Assembly: GCA_021234155.1 (NCBI GenBank)
Contig: JAJEKV010000006.1
Coordinates: 24,867,374-24,931,373, forward strand
Length of the DNA stretch: 64,000 bases
Direction of reading: 5' to 3'
Source: Isoetes taiwanensis
Lineage: Eukaryota; Streptophyta; Lycopodiopsida; Isoetales; Isoetaceae
Positions 12,250-24,640 of the stretch are shown in pieces. The notes beneath the pieces are model-generated. The model worked only from the letters and a program-made list of their open reading frames with translations. It was not told the origin of the DNA and did not search any database. Position numbers and translations under genes: made by a program. Position 1 is the stretch's first letter. Every line of letters starts with the position of its first letter.

Positions 12250-13340
12250 CCATTTACAAACTCTACGAAAGATGAAGCTACTTTTTTGAGCTTAAAGTAG
12301 CTCTAGCTACTATTCTGAAAAAGCGTAGACACAAACAAAGATGAAACTCTTTGCAAAGGAGCAAGCTGAGAAAAGGACCAACTTGAGACAAGCAAACAAA
12401 ATGAGGAGGAATATGATTTGGATCTCTAACTTGTCTTGTGCTAGATTATTTATTATTGACTATAAGCGATTGCCAAATTTGATAACGAAAAAATTTTAAT
12501 AATATAATTATTATTCTTTCTACCTTATTTAGATGTCTTCAAATTCCTAATTCACGATTGATTGTATACTAAAGTCTAAAAATTTTGCCATTTTCAAGTG
12601 TTCTTCTTTACAAATACAAGATCATCACTTGAAAAGAACCCAAAGTGCTGCGATAATATAATGTTCCTCTTGATTTTCCGAACTTCTTTCAAAAAGGATC
12701 AATGTTTAAAGCATGGTATTTTCTAAAGGGAATCTTTGAAACGGGAATGATGCAACACTCCCGTTTAATTTGCAACAATGTTACATTTGTTATTGCAAAT
12801 ACAAGAGCTCGCTATAATGCAATAGAGCAAAAGCTTTTTCTTTAGTCGAAATGGAGCATGTCCCTTTTTCCCTCTTCTAGGAATGGCATGCTAGCCCTAT
12901 TTTTTTTCCGGCTCCTTCATAGATGAAATACCAAAGATTTGCCCATGATTCAACCACCTTGGTGAGAAAATCTCATGTTTCTTCCCTTGTTAAGAAGCAG
13001 TGATTGCTTAGAAAGACTCAGAGGAAGGCATAATGCATCAGAAGGATTCGATGGATAGCCAGAAACAAGCAGAGATCCCCAAATGTAAAATCATGCAAAA
13101 ATACAGCAAGAATCATAAATGCAGTCAAGAATCATGCAAAATGTAGCAAGCACATAAGAAAAAACTACCAAACGCGTGTTCCTCCAGCGAATCTCCCTCC
13201 CGCGCCATCGGATCTCCTCAGGCGCCAATTTTTCCAGCCGCGCTCTTCGCAGAGTAAACTCAGAATCTAATTTGTAGCCCCTTTGTCCAGTAGGCAAATG
13301 TCTTTGTCCAAAATGTCAAAAGCGTAAAATCTCCTCGAAA
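12250..13340. other. No recognisable gene
   Basis: AT-rich sequence just after the methyltransferase block. I see no conserved motif and no repeat structure of note. Confidence 0.4.
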
Positions 13341-13344
13341 TTGC

Positions 13345-13467
13345 CGGTTAAAGGGGTTAAACCCCCTTGCTCAACCATTTGTGGCAAATAAACAGGCTCG
13401 TGCCTCCGGGCTCACCTGTTTATTTGCCATAACGGCGTTACAAGGTGGTTTAACCCCTTCATAACCG
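13345..13467. mobile_element. Foldback MITE with double stem
   Basis: The outer arms CGGTTAAAGGGGTTAAACC and GGTTTAACCCC-TTCATAACCG face each other. Between them a second pair, GGCAAATAAACAGG and CCTGTTTATTTGCC, forms an inner stem with a GC-rich loop. No clear target duplication is visible. The size and structure fit a non-autonomous DNA transposon. Confidence 0.55.
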
Positions 13468-14029
13468 ATGCCATCAGATATGCCAATTATAAAATGGCTA
13501 TTTTCTTGTTCTTCCAAGATTCAGATTCCAACACATGCACCGTTGTATTTCCGGCTTCGGGCAAGGCTACTTTGGCGGCAGTATTTGAATTTTCTGTGTT
13601 GGGAAGGAGACGCTCATGCTTTCACTGAAGTAATCCTTGGTTTTTTGTTGAGGTAACTTGATTGACATAGTTCAAGCTTCAGCTATCAGAACAAGAAAAA
13701 GATCTAGGTACAGCTTTGCAGAGAGCTGAGATTTTTAAAGAGTCCTGGTTGGCTTCTGTTAGACACACAACAAATAACTCGGTTTTTGCTTTGTCCTAAA
13801 GCTTAGCTATGTATAAATGTTTCTGGTGTAGAAAAAAGATTTCTGGCTATCGATTATCAGGTAATTACATTGTAAGCCTAAATTTGTTTATGGATGAGTG
13901 TGCCTTATCTATTGCTCTATTATTGCCTTTTTTATGTTCAGCTCCAACCACACATAAATCCTCTTCTTTTTAGCTGATTATTTATGTGCAGTCTATCATT
14001 TATTTTTAGGGATACTACCTTAGGGAAAC

Positions 14030-14232
14030 CCATATAGAGATGAGCCCCGATATTTTATATTCCAAAATCTTAGGCGAACCTGTACTCTATATTAAAAAAT
14101 CATAGATGCCCCCAGTCATAAATGACCATAGTCAAAACAAGAGGTAACCAGAGACCCAGCATACGATTTGGATTTGTGGGATGGACAAATGGGTAGTAGG
14201 TTTGTTATGTCATAGGTCCTAGGTCCTTGCTA

Positions 14233-14263
<31 letters not shown>

Positions 14264-14275
14264 TATAGATAGATA
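14030..14275 (+). mobile_element. SINE family member, 3-prime part, with simple-repeat tail
   Basis: The stretch containing AAATCTTAGGCGAACCTGTA, then GTCATAAATGACCATAGTC and AACCAGAGACCCAGCATACG, matches the reverse complement of the two copies at 47.6-48.5 kb over roughly 200 bp. It ends in GAAA and GATA tetranucleotide repeats, as a plus-strand non-LTR element would. The tRNA-like head is not present here, so the copy is 5-prime truncated. Confidence 0.5.
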
Positions 14276-14299
14276 ATGTCCATGGAGACCAAAAAGATG

Positions 14300-15590
14300 T
14301 TCCAACTTATGTGAAGGGTTGATGCCATATGTCCTTGCTAAACAAATGTTTCAAGGTATGCGCGCCTGGCCACACAATTACTAGTGAAATTTAAAATGAA
14401 TGTATGAAGTTCAAATTATGAAATTGGTGCGGAGCTCTTTGTGCAGAGTAGAGCATTTTATAATCTATAGGTAAAAGCACACAATAATTTATCTTGCAAA
14501 TACATGCTCAATTGTATATTTTGCAGCTGAAGGAGTTCTTCAAAAACTGTAAGATCATAGGTTTCATTTTAACCAAGAAATCATGAACTGTAACAAATAG
14601 TCTTCTGCTTGTTATACGGATGGAAACCTAACAAATATTTTGCTGTAAGCTTGACATTCAACTGGGTATGGGTATCATCTACAATGGCAAAATGGTATCA
14701 TCTAAGCAGGAAAAGAAACTGTTCCTGAAGGAAAAAGTTCATGTAGTCATTAATCTTGGTCAGACAGGTCTATTGTGATAAAAGCAGTCTCATAGCCACT
14801 TTGAAATAATTAGAACATCCGCAAACTGTGATCTCAAATTCTATTTGAAAAATAGAACATATGGAATTCTCATCCCAGAGTATAATTCATGAACTATGAC
14901 ACTAATCATTCTGTCAATGCTGATTTCGCCGTGCATCTAAGCGCCCTCAATTGGGAGATTTTAATGCGCTCAGCTTTTTATGGAACGGAGTAGAAGAAAT
15001 AGTCCATTTCTTCGGCCCAAACCATTCTTTAGGTTTTTCCTTGTAAAAACCTCGTGAAAAACAGAGCGATCATTCTCTTGTCTCAGGTCCGCATCGGAAA
15101 GGATGAATCCGGCACCTTTTTTTCCTTTTTTTTTTCCTTTTTTGCAACTATTTTTTTCCAACAGGAGTCATAAGAATATACTCAGCGAATCATGCCTTTA
15201 GCGATTAATAAAGGGTTAGATACTGGGCCCGAACAATCCTTTCCTTATCTACAAAATGTTGGAACATACTTATCTGCAAATTCCAGGAAAGCGCCATATG
15301 TTAAAACGACATATCATGTGTCAACGAGAAACATCAAGTTAATGTCTTCATAGACTAACTTATATTTCTAGGTTCCCAAACTAGAACGTGTTGATGACAC
15401 GGCACAACGCCGAAGAAGATAATTATGCCGGGTAAGCAAAGCACCTTCAAGAAAATGTCATATTTGGATGATTCGTGGATGTACTCGCTTGAAGCCAGTA
15501 AAAATAGCCGGCCTTGAGAGCCAAGGCACCGCGTTTTTCACAGCTCATATCCTAAAACTAAGCATATTAGCATATAGAAGGTAAAAAGAC
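14300..15590. other. No recognisable gene
   Basis: AT-rich sequence with a poly-T/C tract at 15115-15155. No supported feature. Confidence 0.4.
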
Positions 15591-15601
15591 CGTAGTTTTC
15601 C

Positions 15602-16060
15602 TTGCAAAAGTTAAGGATAATGAGGGCAAATGCGTTAGAGATGAAGGTTTTGTGTGTAACAATACAAGGAGGAGAGGAAGAACACCCAATGTCTTTGGGA
15701 GTAAGAGTATTGGCAAGGTCCAAAGATGGAGGGATAGTGTTTAATGGAACAGGGGAGCCATGCAACGGTCCAACATTTCTGAACCTTAGGATAGGCCAGT
15801 TGGACAGGGATTCGCATTTTGCGATGTATGTTTGTAAGGATAGGATTAAAGCAGTTGGGCCAATTGAGTTGGAAGTTTGGCACCTGAAAGAGGTACTTAG
15901 ACGTGCCACACTTGCTTTTGAAGGTGCTTGGTCTATGGCTATGGAGGATTGTGAGCTTTCAAAGAGCTTTGCGGTTACTGAAATAGGACTTATTGGAAGC
16001 TTTCAAGGCTCTCCTCTCATCCTTTCTACCCATTCTGATGCCGTGGTAGAGTCCTTTTAA
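15602..16060 (+). CDS. Hypothetical protein, 152 residues
   Basis: A single uninterrupted frame with balanced composition. It starts MQKLRIMRANALEM and may truly begin at the second methionine (ALEMKVLCVT). It has no signal peptide, membrane segment or motif that I recognise. The middle part (VRVLARSKDGGIVFNGTG, then FLNLRIGQLD) reads like alternating beta strands. An overlapping antisense frame is less protein-like. It could be a small gene, a last exon, or a fragment of a transposon protein. No neighbour helps to assign it. Confidence 0.35.
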   Translation: MQKLRIMRANALEMKVLCVTIQGGEEEHPMSLGVRVLARSKDGGIVFNGTGEPCNGPTFLNLRIGQLDRDSHFAMYVCKDRIKAVGPIELEVWHLKEVLRRATLAFEGAWSMAMEDCELSKSFAVTEIGLIGSFQGSPLILSTHSDAVVESF

Positions 16061-18755
16061 TGTTGGCTTGGCTCTAGCCAATTTATGGCGTTTGTGCAAA
16101 TTTTATCCACTATCTAGTAAATGGTGGTTGTCACTGGTCATGCCTTATTTTGTACTTGGGCAACGCTTGAACCTTTTGATCAAGTCCTCTCTGAACCAAT
16201 TCAATTCAATTCCGAACCAATTCCGATGTATTATAGACAAGAGCTTCTAAAAGTGTAAGCATAGAAACTTATATAAGATTGCGTCTTGATGTCAAGAGCA
16301 AGGATCCATCGGTGTTAGATTCTCAAGTATGGTTTCCAATGGTCCTCTATACCTTTCCCCTATGACCTCCAAACCAGCCCTAGCTAAGTCTATTGTAAAT
16401 CTAGGTGGAAAAGAAACTAAAAACCAAATGAATGGGCAAATAAAAATTTCAACTTATGTTCCTATGAAAAAGAAGTAGAGCTATTTTTTTTATGGGAAAT
16501 AATATACTCCTTCAATATAATTGATGTTTATTGTAACAAGAAGTTTACCTTGGATCAGGTATATAAAATGTTTTGTTTTTCTTCTTATGATGGATTCGCG
16601 ACATCGATAAATTGGAATATCTTTTCATCTACCTTGCTTTAAAATCTTGAAATATGGCATCGTAGTTGTTGCCACTAGCTGTTGCTCATAATCTAACTTA
16701 TTAAATTGAGATTTTTAGGTTTGGTTGGAATTGTTTTTTATTTTTTTCCTAAGATCTAGGGGATTTTGGACGCTTGAACAAATTCCCAATTTTCCAAAAA
16801 TGGAGAAACTTTTTTCGCATGTTTTTGCCAGGGATTTTTGGGATTTTCTCTTTTCCTCTTCTATAATGAACGAGACCCTCAAATTACGCCTTTATTGCGT
16901 CTAGTTTACCACACGGAATTGGCTTCCAGAATTTACGGAGCGGCGCCGCTGTCGAACTATTTCGCACAGAGACAGAGATTCAGGGATGATCCCTTATATT
17001 TTAAGCTCTGCTTTCGACTAATATTCCCTAACATATCCGCGAACTCGAGGCATATACTCCGGCCTCCGGATTTGATCAAAGTCCAAAGCTTCCAGGTCTG
17101 AGAATCGTTTGATAGATTTTTTACAAGGTATGTGAATAAGAAGCACACTTATGCTACTTACCTTAGCTTTTTTGAAGATTCAGAGCTTTCTATTATCCAA
17201 AGAATGAAAATATCCATCTCTGTACACCACTTCACATGGGCGAAAATTGGTGGGGATGAACCGATCCTTCTAAAATCTCTGTAACCCATCAATCCGGTGG
17301 ATTTTTTGTTGGCATTTTAGATGGAATGCCGGGGAAATGCTGGTCTGCGAAAACCTAAGTAGTTTTACAGGCATGTCATCCACTACCTCCCCCTCGCTGC
17401 GAACTTCAGTGATACTAAACTAGATTGTTTATAAAGTCTAAACTGGTTAGGGCAAAACAAAACCTGTGAAGGAGCTCGGATCCAAAATTTTCTTTTACGG
17501 CGAAATTTGAGGGTCTCGTGCATGCGTTATGCACGGGAAAATACCCCTTTTGGATTTTCCGTACTCAGCGGTGCTGCCAGCAATAGCAGACGCACTTGCG
17601 GCACCGCCTCGCAGATTATTCGTCAGAAAACCATTGCGGGGTATTTTCCCTTATACTTTGGCAATTTTACCTGATTGCATGGAGATTACATTTGATTCAA
17701 ATGTTTCTCTGGTTGATCTTGCAATTGGGAACGTGTGTCTGCCTTAAAAAACCCCCTATTTTGAGAAATGTTTTGCCATAAGGAACGATTCGATTGCAGA
17801 TTGAGTCAGGTAATTTTTTATTCTTATAGAGCCGATTGTGTGGTCTGAGTTCAAGCAAGCAGATTTGGCACTGCTTGAAGATACAGAAAATTGATAGGGT
17901 CTTCAAAGATTGCACGCCGAAGACCTCATCTGGATTGTTTTCCAAGGTATAACAAATTCTTGCTCATCTGTTCATGGGTGCACATTCATCCCATCGCTGT
18001 ACTCAATATGATGTTTTTTGAGACGATAATCAAAACTAGCTCTTGGCAAGGTTGTTAACTAACTATCCTAAAACTGGGTGAGATGGGTAAAGCCTCTCTC
18101 TTGCGGTTAGAGATATAGGAAAATCTTTTGAACCATGGCCAACCTTAATTTTAGTGCAGATGTACAAGTAGATCATCAGAGTTTGATTTTGATGCATTTT
18201 TTTGCGGATCTTCTTGCACACAACCCACATGTTTGGAGCACACGACTCTGGTATGTTGAGGAGTTGGATGAATGTGTCCACATTTTGCATGAGAAATGAA
18301 AGCTATTTTATGTTGTATAACTACTGCTCTTAATTGTTTGCAGAAGTACATTAGGTTGACTGATGCGGTTCTCCTGTCACAGATTAGTCGTGCCGCCTCT
18401 GCCAAAAACCAACAGTCTGCCCTGTTCATTTCTTTTCCCTGCAATTAAAGGTTGGCCTTTGTCTATTTGCATTCTGACCCTACATTGGCCACAGATTATT
18501 CCACGTGTCACATATGTACATGTTGCTCATTAACCGTGTGTGCAGTCATAAACAAGTTGGTTTTAGTGGACATTCAAAATGCTCCTCAACCCACCATTCT
18601 ACATTATTGGAATCAATCTGTTTTCCTTCACCGTATCATTAACCATGGACTGCAATGTTCGATGAATAGGACTTTAACATAGATTTTCCACATGAGAAGG
18701 TATAGTTCTACTATTTGTGCAGATTTTAATGCAAGGAAGGAAGGAAGGAAGGAAA
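16061..18755. other. Gene-poor stretch with two weak inverted-repeat pairs
   Basis: A 21-bp pair (CGAGACCCTCAAATT and its complement) at 16870-16890 and 17499-17519 could be the ends of a 650-bp non-autonomous element, but no target duplication was found. A perfect 13-bp pair, GGGAAAATACCCC, lies at 17535-17547 and 17638-17650. No recognisable coding sequence is present. Confidence 0.35.
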
Positions 18756-18757
18756 AA

Positions 18758-19345
18758 TTTTTAACGTCCACGGAACCCAATCGGGTTATGGGACCAAGTA
18801 CATAAGGGACCGAAGTCCTGGACCGAAGTCCAAACAAGAGCATGGGCCGAAGCCCTTAAACCAAAGCACAACGTGAGCTAGAACACAACCATCATGACCC
18901 GGATTAAAAACCACCTGGGAAAAAACTGTTGCCAGGATGACTATGGCTGCTCACCGATCCAGCAACAAGCATACCTTCATACCTCCAGCAGGCAAGGCTT
19001 CACCAAGCAACTCCGAACCGTAACCTCTTCACAACTGGGTGCTGGGAAACAGACGCCCCCAACGCCAATCGCCCAGACACGCAGGGAAGGCGGCGCTCAG
19101 AAAAACCGCTCAGGGAAATCGCCCATCGGAGGTGCCTCCTCACCCATCCTCCAGCCCTGCGCCAAGGCGCCAGCACCCCCAGGTATGCACGCAGGCGGAC
19201 ATCCACTCAGGCACACACAGGGGCGCCATCCTTCACTGCCGCTGCTCCAACGCCATCCATCACTGCATCCGCTCGGGCAGGCCTCAGGCAGCGCCTCAGG
19301 CAGGCGCCAGGCGCCAGGCGGAGGCGGAAGAAGGGCAACCCCTCA
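18758..19345 (-). mobile_element. SINE-like repeat, copy 2, with GC-rich body
   Basis: It begins next to a GGAA microsatellite with TTTTTAACGTCCACGGAACC, the boundary shared with the copy at 2187. A hairpin (CCCAATCGGG) follows, then small repeats of GGACCGAAGTCC, then a GC-rich body with GCGCCAGGC repeats, far richer in GC than its surroundings. The orientation is inferred from the tail. It lies about 390 bp upstream of the STRAP-like start codon and may affect its promoter region. Confidence 0.4.
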
Positions 19346-19731
19346 TATAGTTGGTATCAAATGTTGATTTCAATGACAACGTTTTGTTTGGAATGGATAT
19401 TTCAACATGCATTGGCCACATTTCTAGTGTGATCTTAATGCCCGTCAAAGCTGACGGCGTATTCCCTCCTCGACGGAATATTCCCATCTCCCTTCAGCAC
19501 GTAAGGACTCCCAGCTCTTCCTGCGCAAATCTGCCGAGGAATTAGGGTTTTGCCTTCAGAAATGGGTCCGGGACCTTAGGCTTGGATATGCTCCCACCTA
19601 CGGATTAGCCCTTTCGGAAGCTTTTGCCTTCTGTGTTCAACGGAAAACAGAACCAATTCAACACAACAAAGGAAGTGACACAGTGGTCCTTTCTCCAGTA
19701 GTTGACGGTTTCGGTTTCTACACTATTATCT

Positions 19732-21991
19732 ATGGATAAGAAGAAGGCGCAGGTTCCATTGGTTTGCCATGGTCATTCTCGGCCGATCGTGGACCTCTTT
19801 TACAGCCCAGTAACACAAGATGGTTTTTTCTTGATTAGCGCCAGTAAAGGTTAGTTGATTCTTCGGATCTGCCTCCTCCATGTACATACCATAGAAGTTG
19901 GAAAGACTGTAGCTTCCTGATTCTGGTTATTATATTTTGAATATGCATACCAATCATCGCTATTATAATTTGGTTTTCTGCCCTCTTCTTTGGCATTTCC
20001 CTCAGTACCAGTGCATAACATGATTGCCAAAACGTCTTGTCGTCCATCTTTATTTGAGAATCTTAATTAACATTGGATCCATTCAATGAATGCTCCATTA
20101 TAAAAGGTTAATAGTGCGTTTTCATTTATTCTCACATAGATGGAAAGCCGATGCTCAGGAATGGAGAGACAGGAGATTGGATAGGAACCTTTGAAGGTCA
20201 TAAAGGAGCAGTCTGGGGGGCATGCCTTAACACTCCTGCACTTAGAGCAGCCACTGCTTCAGCAGATTTCAGCGCGTAAGGCATTACTCTCGTAATGCTA
20301 TAATTCTTCCACAATTCGTGTCTCTTATGTAGTACATATCCTCTTACTGATGTTAGTTTTTTCGCGTCTCTTATGTAGTACATATCCTCTTACTGATGTT
20401 AGTTTTTTCATGTCTCCTATGTAGTACATATCCTCTTAGTGATGTTAGTTTTGTTTAAGTATCCCTTTCTATCTATTCACCTTTTACAAAATGTATCCTT
20501 TTTATTCTGTAATATTGGTGAAGAAAGGAGAAGAAGTATAGGGAGAGGGAGTCTTCATACTCAGGGGTCCTTTATTTTATGGAGGTCAATGCATTCTTTT
20601 GCAGTTTTCTTGCTTTATTATTTCAATACATGTTATGGAGCTGATATGCCAGTCAAATGCTAAGGACCCTTTAATGGTAGTTTATTTGAGGATTGTCAAG
20701 TGGGGAATGAGTTGAGACGCATGATTTATTAAGTTCTTACATTCTGTAGTGGGATATTAAATACTTACTCCACGTGAATGTCATGGTTTTCTAACATGTA
20801 GTTTGGCGTGCAGGAGAGTTTGGGATGCCTTAACAGGGGATGAGTTACACTCATTTGAGCACAAACACATAGTTCGGACCTGTGCATTTTCTGAGGTCCG
20901 TGTTTTCTCTTCTTTGTTGCTGTAGCACATGTTTTCTGGTTTCTTGCAACTGCATTCAAGATTTTGTATTCTGACATTACAAGATGTCCTGGTACAGAGC
21001 TCTACATTATTACTGACTGGGGGAGCAGAGAAACTCCTTCGGATATTCGATTTAGAGCGTCCAGATGCTGCCCCAACAGAGATTGATGGTTTGCCAGGAA
21101 CAATAAGAACTGCAGTGTGGCATCATAGTGATCAGTCAATATTAAGTTCATGCAATGATACTGGGGGCATCAGGTAATCATTTATTTCATTGCTTTGATT
21201 CAATTAACCATTTCTCTGATATTTATAACTACTGCTTTTAGATTTCAAATTTGCAGTCTTATAAATTGTCTTTGGCAGGATTTCTTGAAACTTATATGTA
21301 TACATTCTTCTGATTCTGTAGATATTGGGATGTAAGAACAAAGAAAACAGTCCGTATATTGGAAACGAAGTCTCCTTGTACTAGTGTAGAAGTAAGCCGG
21401 GATGGGCGCTATATCACAACTGCTGATGGGAATAGTGTAAAGTTTTGGGATGCAAATCAGTAAGTAGATTTCAACTTCAAAGGAATATTCTAAAAAATAT
21501 GTTACTTTTGTGTTTCCGTTTCACTCATGCTTTGGTATGGTCCAGCTTTGGTTTGGTGAAGTCATACTCAATGCCAAGGCCTGTTGAATCAGCATCCCTC
21601 TACCCTACCCTAGGCAAATTTGTAGCAGGAGGAGATGATATGTGGGTTCGTCTTTTTGATTTCTATACTGGTGAAGAAATAGGTCAGTAACAAGCATCTC
21701 GTTGAGTTGTTGTGTTGTGGATCTTGCATTTGTTACATCTAATATTTTGTTCTCTTCAGAATGTAATAAAGGACATCATGGTCCAGTGCATTGCGTCCGA
21801 TTTTCCCCTGGTGGTGAATCATATCGTCCGGTCTGAAGATGGGACCATACGCATCTGGCAAAACAACAGAGTCCACCCTTAATGATGATGAACAGTTTGG
21901 CCCAAAAGTAGTATCGTTGGTAGACAATGTGGTGAGAAAGGTTGAGGGTTTTCATATTGCATCAGAGGGAGGTGAACTCAAACATGAATGA
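19732..21991 (+). CDS. STRAP-like WD40 repeat protein, seven exons, last exon disrupted
   Basis: It encodes a relative of serine-threonine kinase receptor-associated protein (STRAP/UNRIP), a cytoplasmic and nuclear WD40 adaptor found in all plants. The exons are 19732-19849, 20140-20275, 20814-20895, 20998-21173, 21322-21459, 21546-21682 and 21760-21991, all with GT-AG borders. The start [19 protein letters not shown] matches plant homologues. WD repeats follow, including [60 protein letters not shown] and [15 protein letters not shown]. In the last exon the frame is lost twice: two bases are missing near 21825 and there is one extra base near 21861. The frame after the second change reads [19 protein letters not shown] to a natural stop, giving about 339 residues, the usual family length. 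Either this copy is recently inactivated or these are assembly errors. Possible polyadenylation signals AATAAA lie at 21998 and 22216. Confidence 0.85.
20321..20458. repeat. Minisatellite, 3 x 46 bp, in intron 2
   Basis: Three head-to-tail copies, each starting TCTCTTATGTAGTACATATC or a close variant and ending in TGATGTTAGTTTTTT. The first two are identical and the third differs at a few bases. It lies inside intron 2 of the STRAP-like gene. Confidence 0.85.
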
Positions 21992-22433
21992 CTTGCAAAT
22001 AAAATTATGAGTTCTGCTTCACCCATACTTTGACATACTTCGAAAATTTGAGCTACAAGCTGAGAAAACAAGTATGGTGACAAGAATATCTAATGCACAA
22101 AATGTGAGGTGCTGGATAGTTCTAGTACTTAAATTGGGCATGTTTTGCATCTTATATTGTTTCATGATAAAGCCAGTTTAATTGAAAATGATATCACACC
22201 CAGCTGTTTTCCTTGAATAAAATTAAGAGCAAAGTTTCTCATGAAAAGGAAGTTTTATGCTGTGCATTCTTAAAAAGGCTTGTAAAATCAGTCGACTTCA
22301 TTTCCAAATCAACCACGCAGGTGGTATACGAAGAGCCACGCAAGTGGTATACGAAGAGCCCTTTTCCACGGCAATGTTATCAATCTTTTTTGAAAAATCT
22401 ACCCATGTAAGTGGTTTGTCCAGGTTAATTTAC

Positions 22434-22601
22434 CTAAAAAGTTTGAACAGGAACAAATTCCCCGTTAGTGGTTTAATGGCGAGCTTTGCGACATGGCTAA
22501 AGCCAGTTCCGTACCATCTAAAAAGTTTAAACAGGAACAAATTCCCCGTTAGTGGTTTAATGGCGAGCTTTGCGACATGGCTAGAGCCGGTTTATTAATG
22601 G
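22434..22601. repeat. Tandem duplication, 2 x 84 bp
   Basis: Two nearly identical copies share AACAGGAACAAATTCCCCGT and GGTTTAATGGCGAGCTTTGC. A shorter 22-bp tandem (GGTATACGAAGAGCC) lies just upstream at about 22322-22361. No function assigned. Confidence 0.8.
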
Positions 22602-22830
22602 TTTGCATGGGGTTTTGTTTTGTGTTGTTTTGTTTTCTTTTGTTTATGAATTGTACGTGGACCAAGCATGTTCCTAGCATGGTGCTTCTTTTTGCCCATG
22701 CTTTACATACCTTGTAGCAAAAGGCGTTATTTTGTTGTTTTTATGTTCTAAAGCATCAACAACAGTTCCAAGACCTAGATATGACACCTTTGGGAATCAT
22801 AGCCATATATGAGCATTGGTGCAGGGGGTG

Positions 22831-23030
22831 CGATGCAATTTCTATATTTAAGTTTGGACCAGTGGATGGCCAAGATGGAAGCCAATTTTTACTGGTGCAT
22901 ACTCACACAATTATTGTGGAGCTTATCCTACGATGCAATTTCTATATTTAAGTTTGGACCAGTGGATGGCCAAGATGGAAGCCAATTTTTACTGGTGCAT
23001 ACTCACACAATTATTGTGGAGCTTATCCTG
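22831..23030. repeat. Tandem duplication, 2 x 100 bp
   Basis: Two copies, apparently identical apart from the last base, starting CGATGCAATTTCTATATTTA. A recent local duplication with an open frame running through it, but with no recognisable protein. Confidence 0.85.
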
Positions 23031-23862
23031 CTGCCTTATGGCAGACAAAGTGGAGGACACGTAGAGGCACAAGTTCTACCACGTCGGGGATCATCATCGT
23101 ATAACCCCAGTAACCAACACCCAATGCTAATCTGGAACCGGGGAGTTAGTTAAGGTCCATATATAATGCTCATAATCAATCTTATAAGCTTAAATGAACA
23201 TAGAGTACGTATAAGAGCTATAGTACAACATGGATGTTCAACCAAACTAGGACTATAACATCTGCTTTTCGATAAGGGAAGTGAAAAAAAGAATCATGGC
23301 ACTATAGACACCATAGTCATGAATCCAACAACCTGTAATCTTGCCTCTAACCGTGACAAGACATGTAGGTCCTCTCATATGTACATTGCTTAGAAAAAGG
23401 GCATATAAGGTTGTTGACATGAAGCTTAGATTACTAAAGTTTTTTCTGATTCTTGTTACAATCACATTCCACATGAAAGAGTTGTTTGATTCTTAGTAAA
23501 GAAAGAAAACTAGCAGTAAGGCAGGCTTGGGAATGGGTTGGGTTGGATGAAGAGTTCGGCATAAGAAAGAGTATTAAATTAGTGCTTATTATGATAGAAG
23601 GAAGAAGAATGTCTTTTGCGTGGAAGCGTTTGTATTAAGTCAAGACATTATAGGTGGAAGAGCATTTTGTTCATGGTAGTAAAAAAGGTATCCAATACCT
23701 CGGGTCTAAGTCGAGGCGGCAAGTACTCAAGGTGATTGAAGGAGATTTTATATAGAAACTATTTGACGTTTATTGGGTTTTGAAGTACTATAACATACGT
23801 AGTGATGTGTGTTGAAGAATTTGCATTGTTGGTGTTGGGCAGCTTTATTCATATGTTAGGTA

Positions 23863-23993
23863 GCGACGCAATAAAGTTACCCTGGTTATGGGTCGTGGCA
23901 CGATCATCATCGTGGGTTATTCTACGGGATGGAATCACCCACCGTTGGGATTGCGCCATATCAGCATGACCAGGGTAACTTTATTGCGTTCCT
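23863..23993. mobile_element. hAT-like MITE with 8-bp target duplication
   Basis: The ends carry an inverted repeat that includes CGCAATAAAGTTACCCTGGT (20 bp, perfect) and a less perfect outer tip. The 8-bp direct repeat GTTAGGTA flanks the element on both sides (23855-23862 and 23994-24001). An 8-bp duplication is typical of hAT elements. The 131-bp body has no coding capacity. Confidence 0.7.
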
Positions 23994-24001
23994 GTTAGGT
24001 A

Positions 24002-24640
24002 CATGAAGACAAGGTATTAAGCAAGTACTTGCTTATACATTGAAGTTGGAATTATATAAGTATAAAAAAGTGGCATATGATATTAAATGGTAGTGAGCAT
24101 AAGATGTTAATCAATAATTCCTTGGATACAGATCATTTTCTTGAGGTTGTCGGTGTTGTTGATACATATATTAGATACTTGAAGACAAGGTATTATGCAG
24201 TTGTTTGTTCTAATATAGAAGTTGGAATCATATAGGCATAACAAAGAATGTCAATTAATAGCCTTGCAAAGAATTTTGCAATCCCATGCAAACCAAAACC
24301 CATCTCAACAACTTGATTACATCTGCGCTTGACCTCCATCTCCGCCAAGTGCGCTAACTATACATAGACGAAACAAAACATATAAGGCAATGAATGCAAG
24401 ATCTTACTTACGGCAAAAGGCTACAATCAAACAAAAAGGCATCTGAGAAATGCTTGCATACCTTGGCAGCAAAATCCCCACCATATACTCAGACAAGTTC
24501 TTTCAGCCTATGCAGAGGTGCAGTGTCAGGCTTTCGCCAAGCCTTTTCTAAGCCAGTATAGGAGCAGTTTGGATAATGTTTGAAAATCTCCCACTTACTC
24601 AACGTATACACATATATTTGCAGGGCTTATATGTAGCAAA
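24002..24640. other. No recognisable gene
   Basis: AT-rich sequence with no supported feature. Confidence 0.4.

Noticed and set aside
15538-15909. Antisense gene to the 152-residue frame
   Set aside because: The antisense frame is a shadow with poor protein-like character compared with the plus-strand frame.
16870-17519. Complete 650-bp MITE
   Set aside because: A 21-bp inverted pair is present, but there is no target duplication and no other shared structure, so it is kept only as a weak note.
19340-19365. LTR end and primer binding site (TTGGTATCAAATG)
   Set aside because: It resembles an initiator methionine tRNA site only in part, and no matching second LTR was found.
18894-19367. Coding gene in the GC-rich block
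   Set aside because: The long frames on both strands follow from low stop density in GC-rich repeats; composition is low complexity and no motif is seen.
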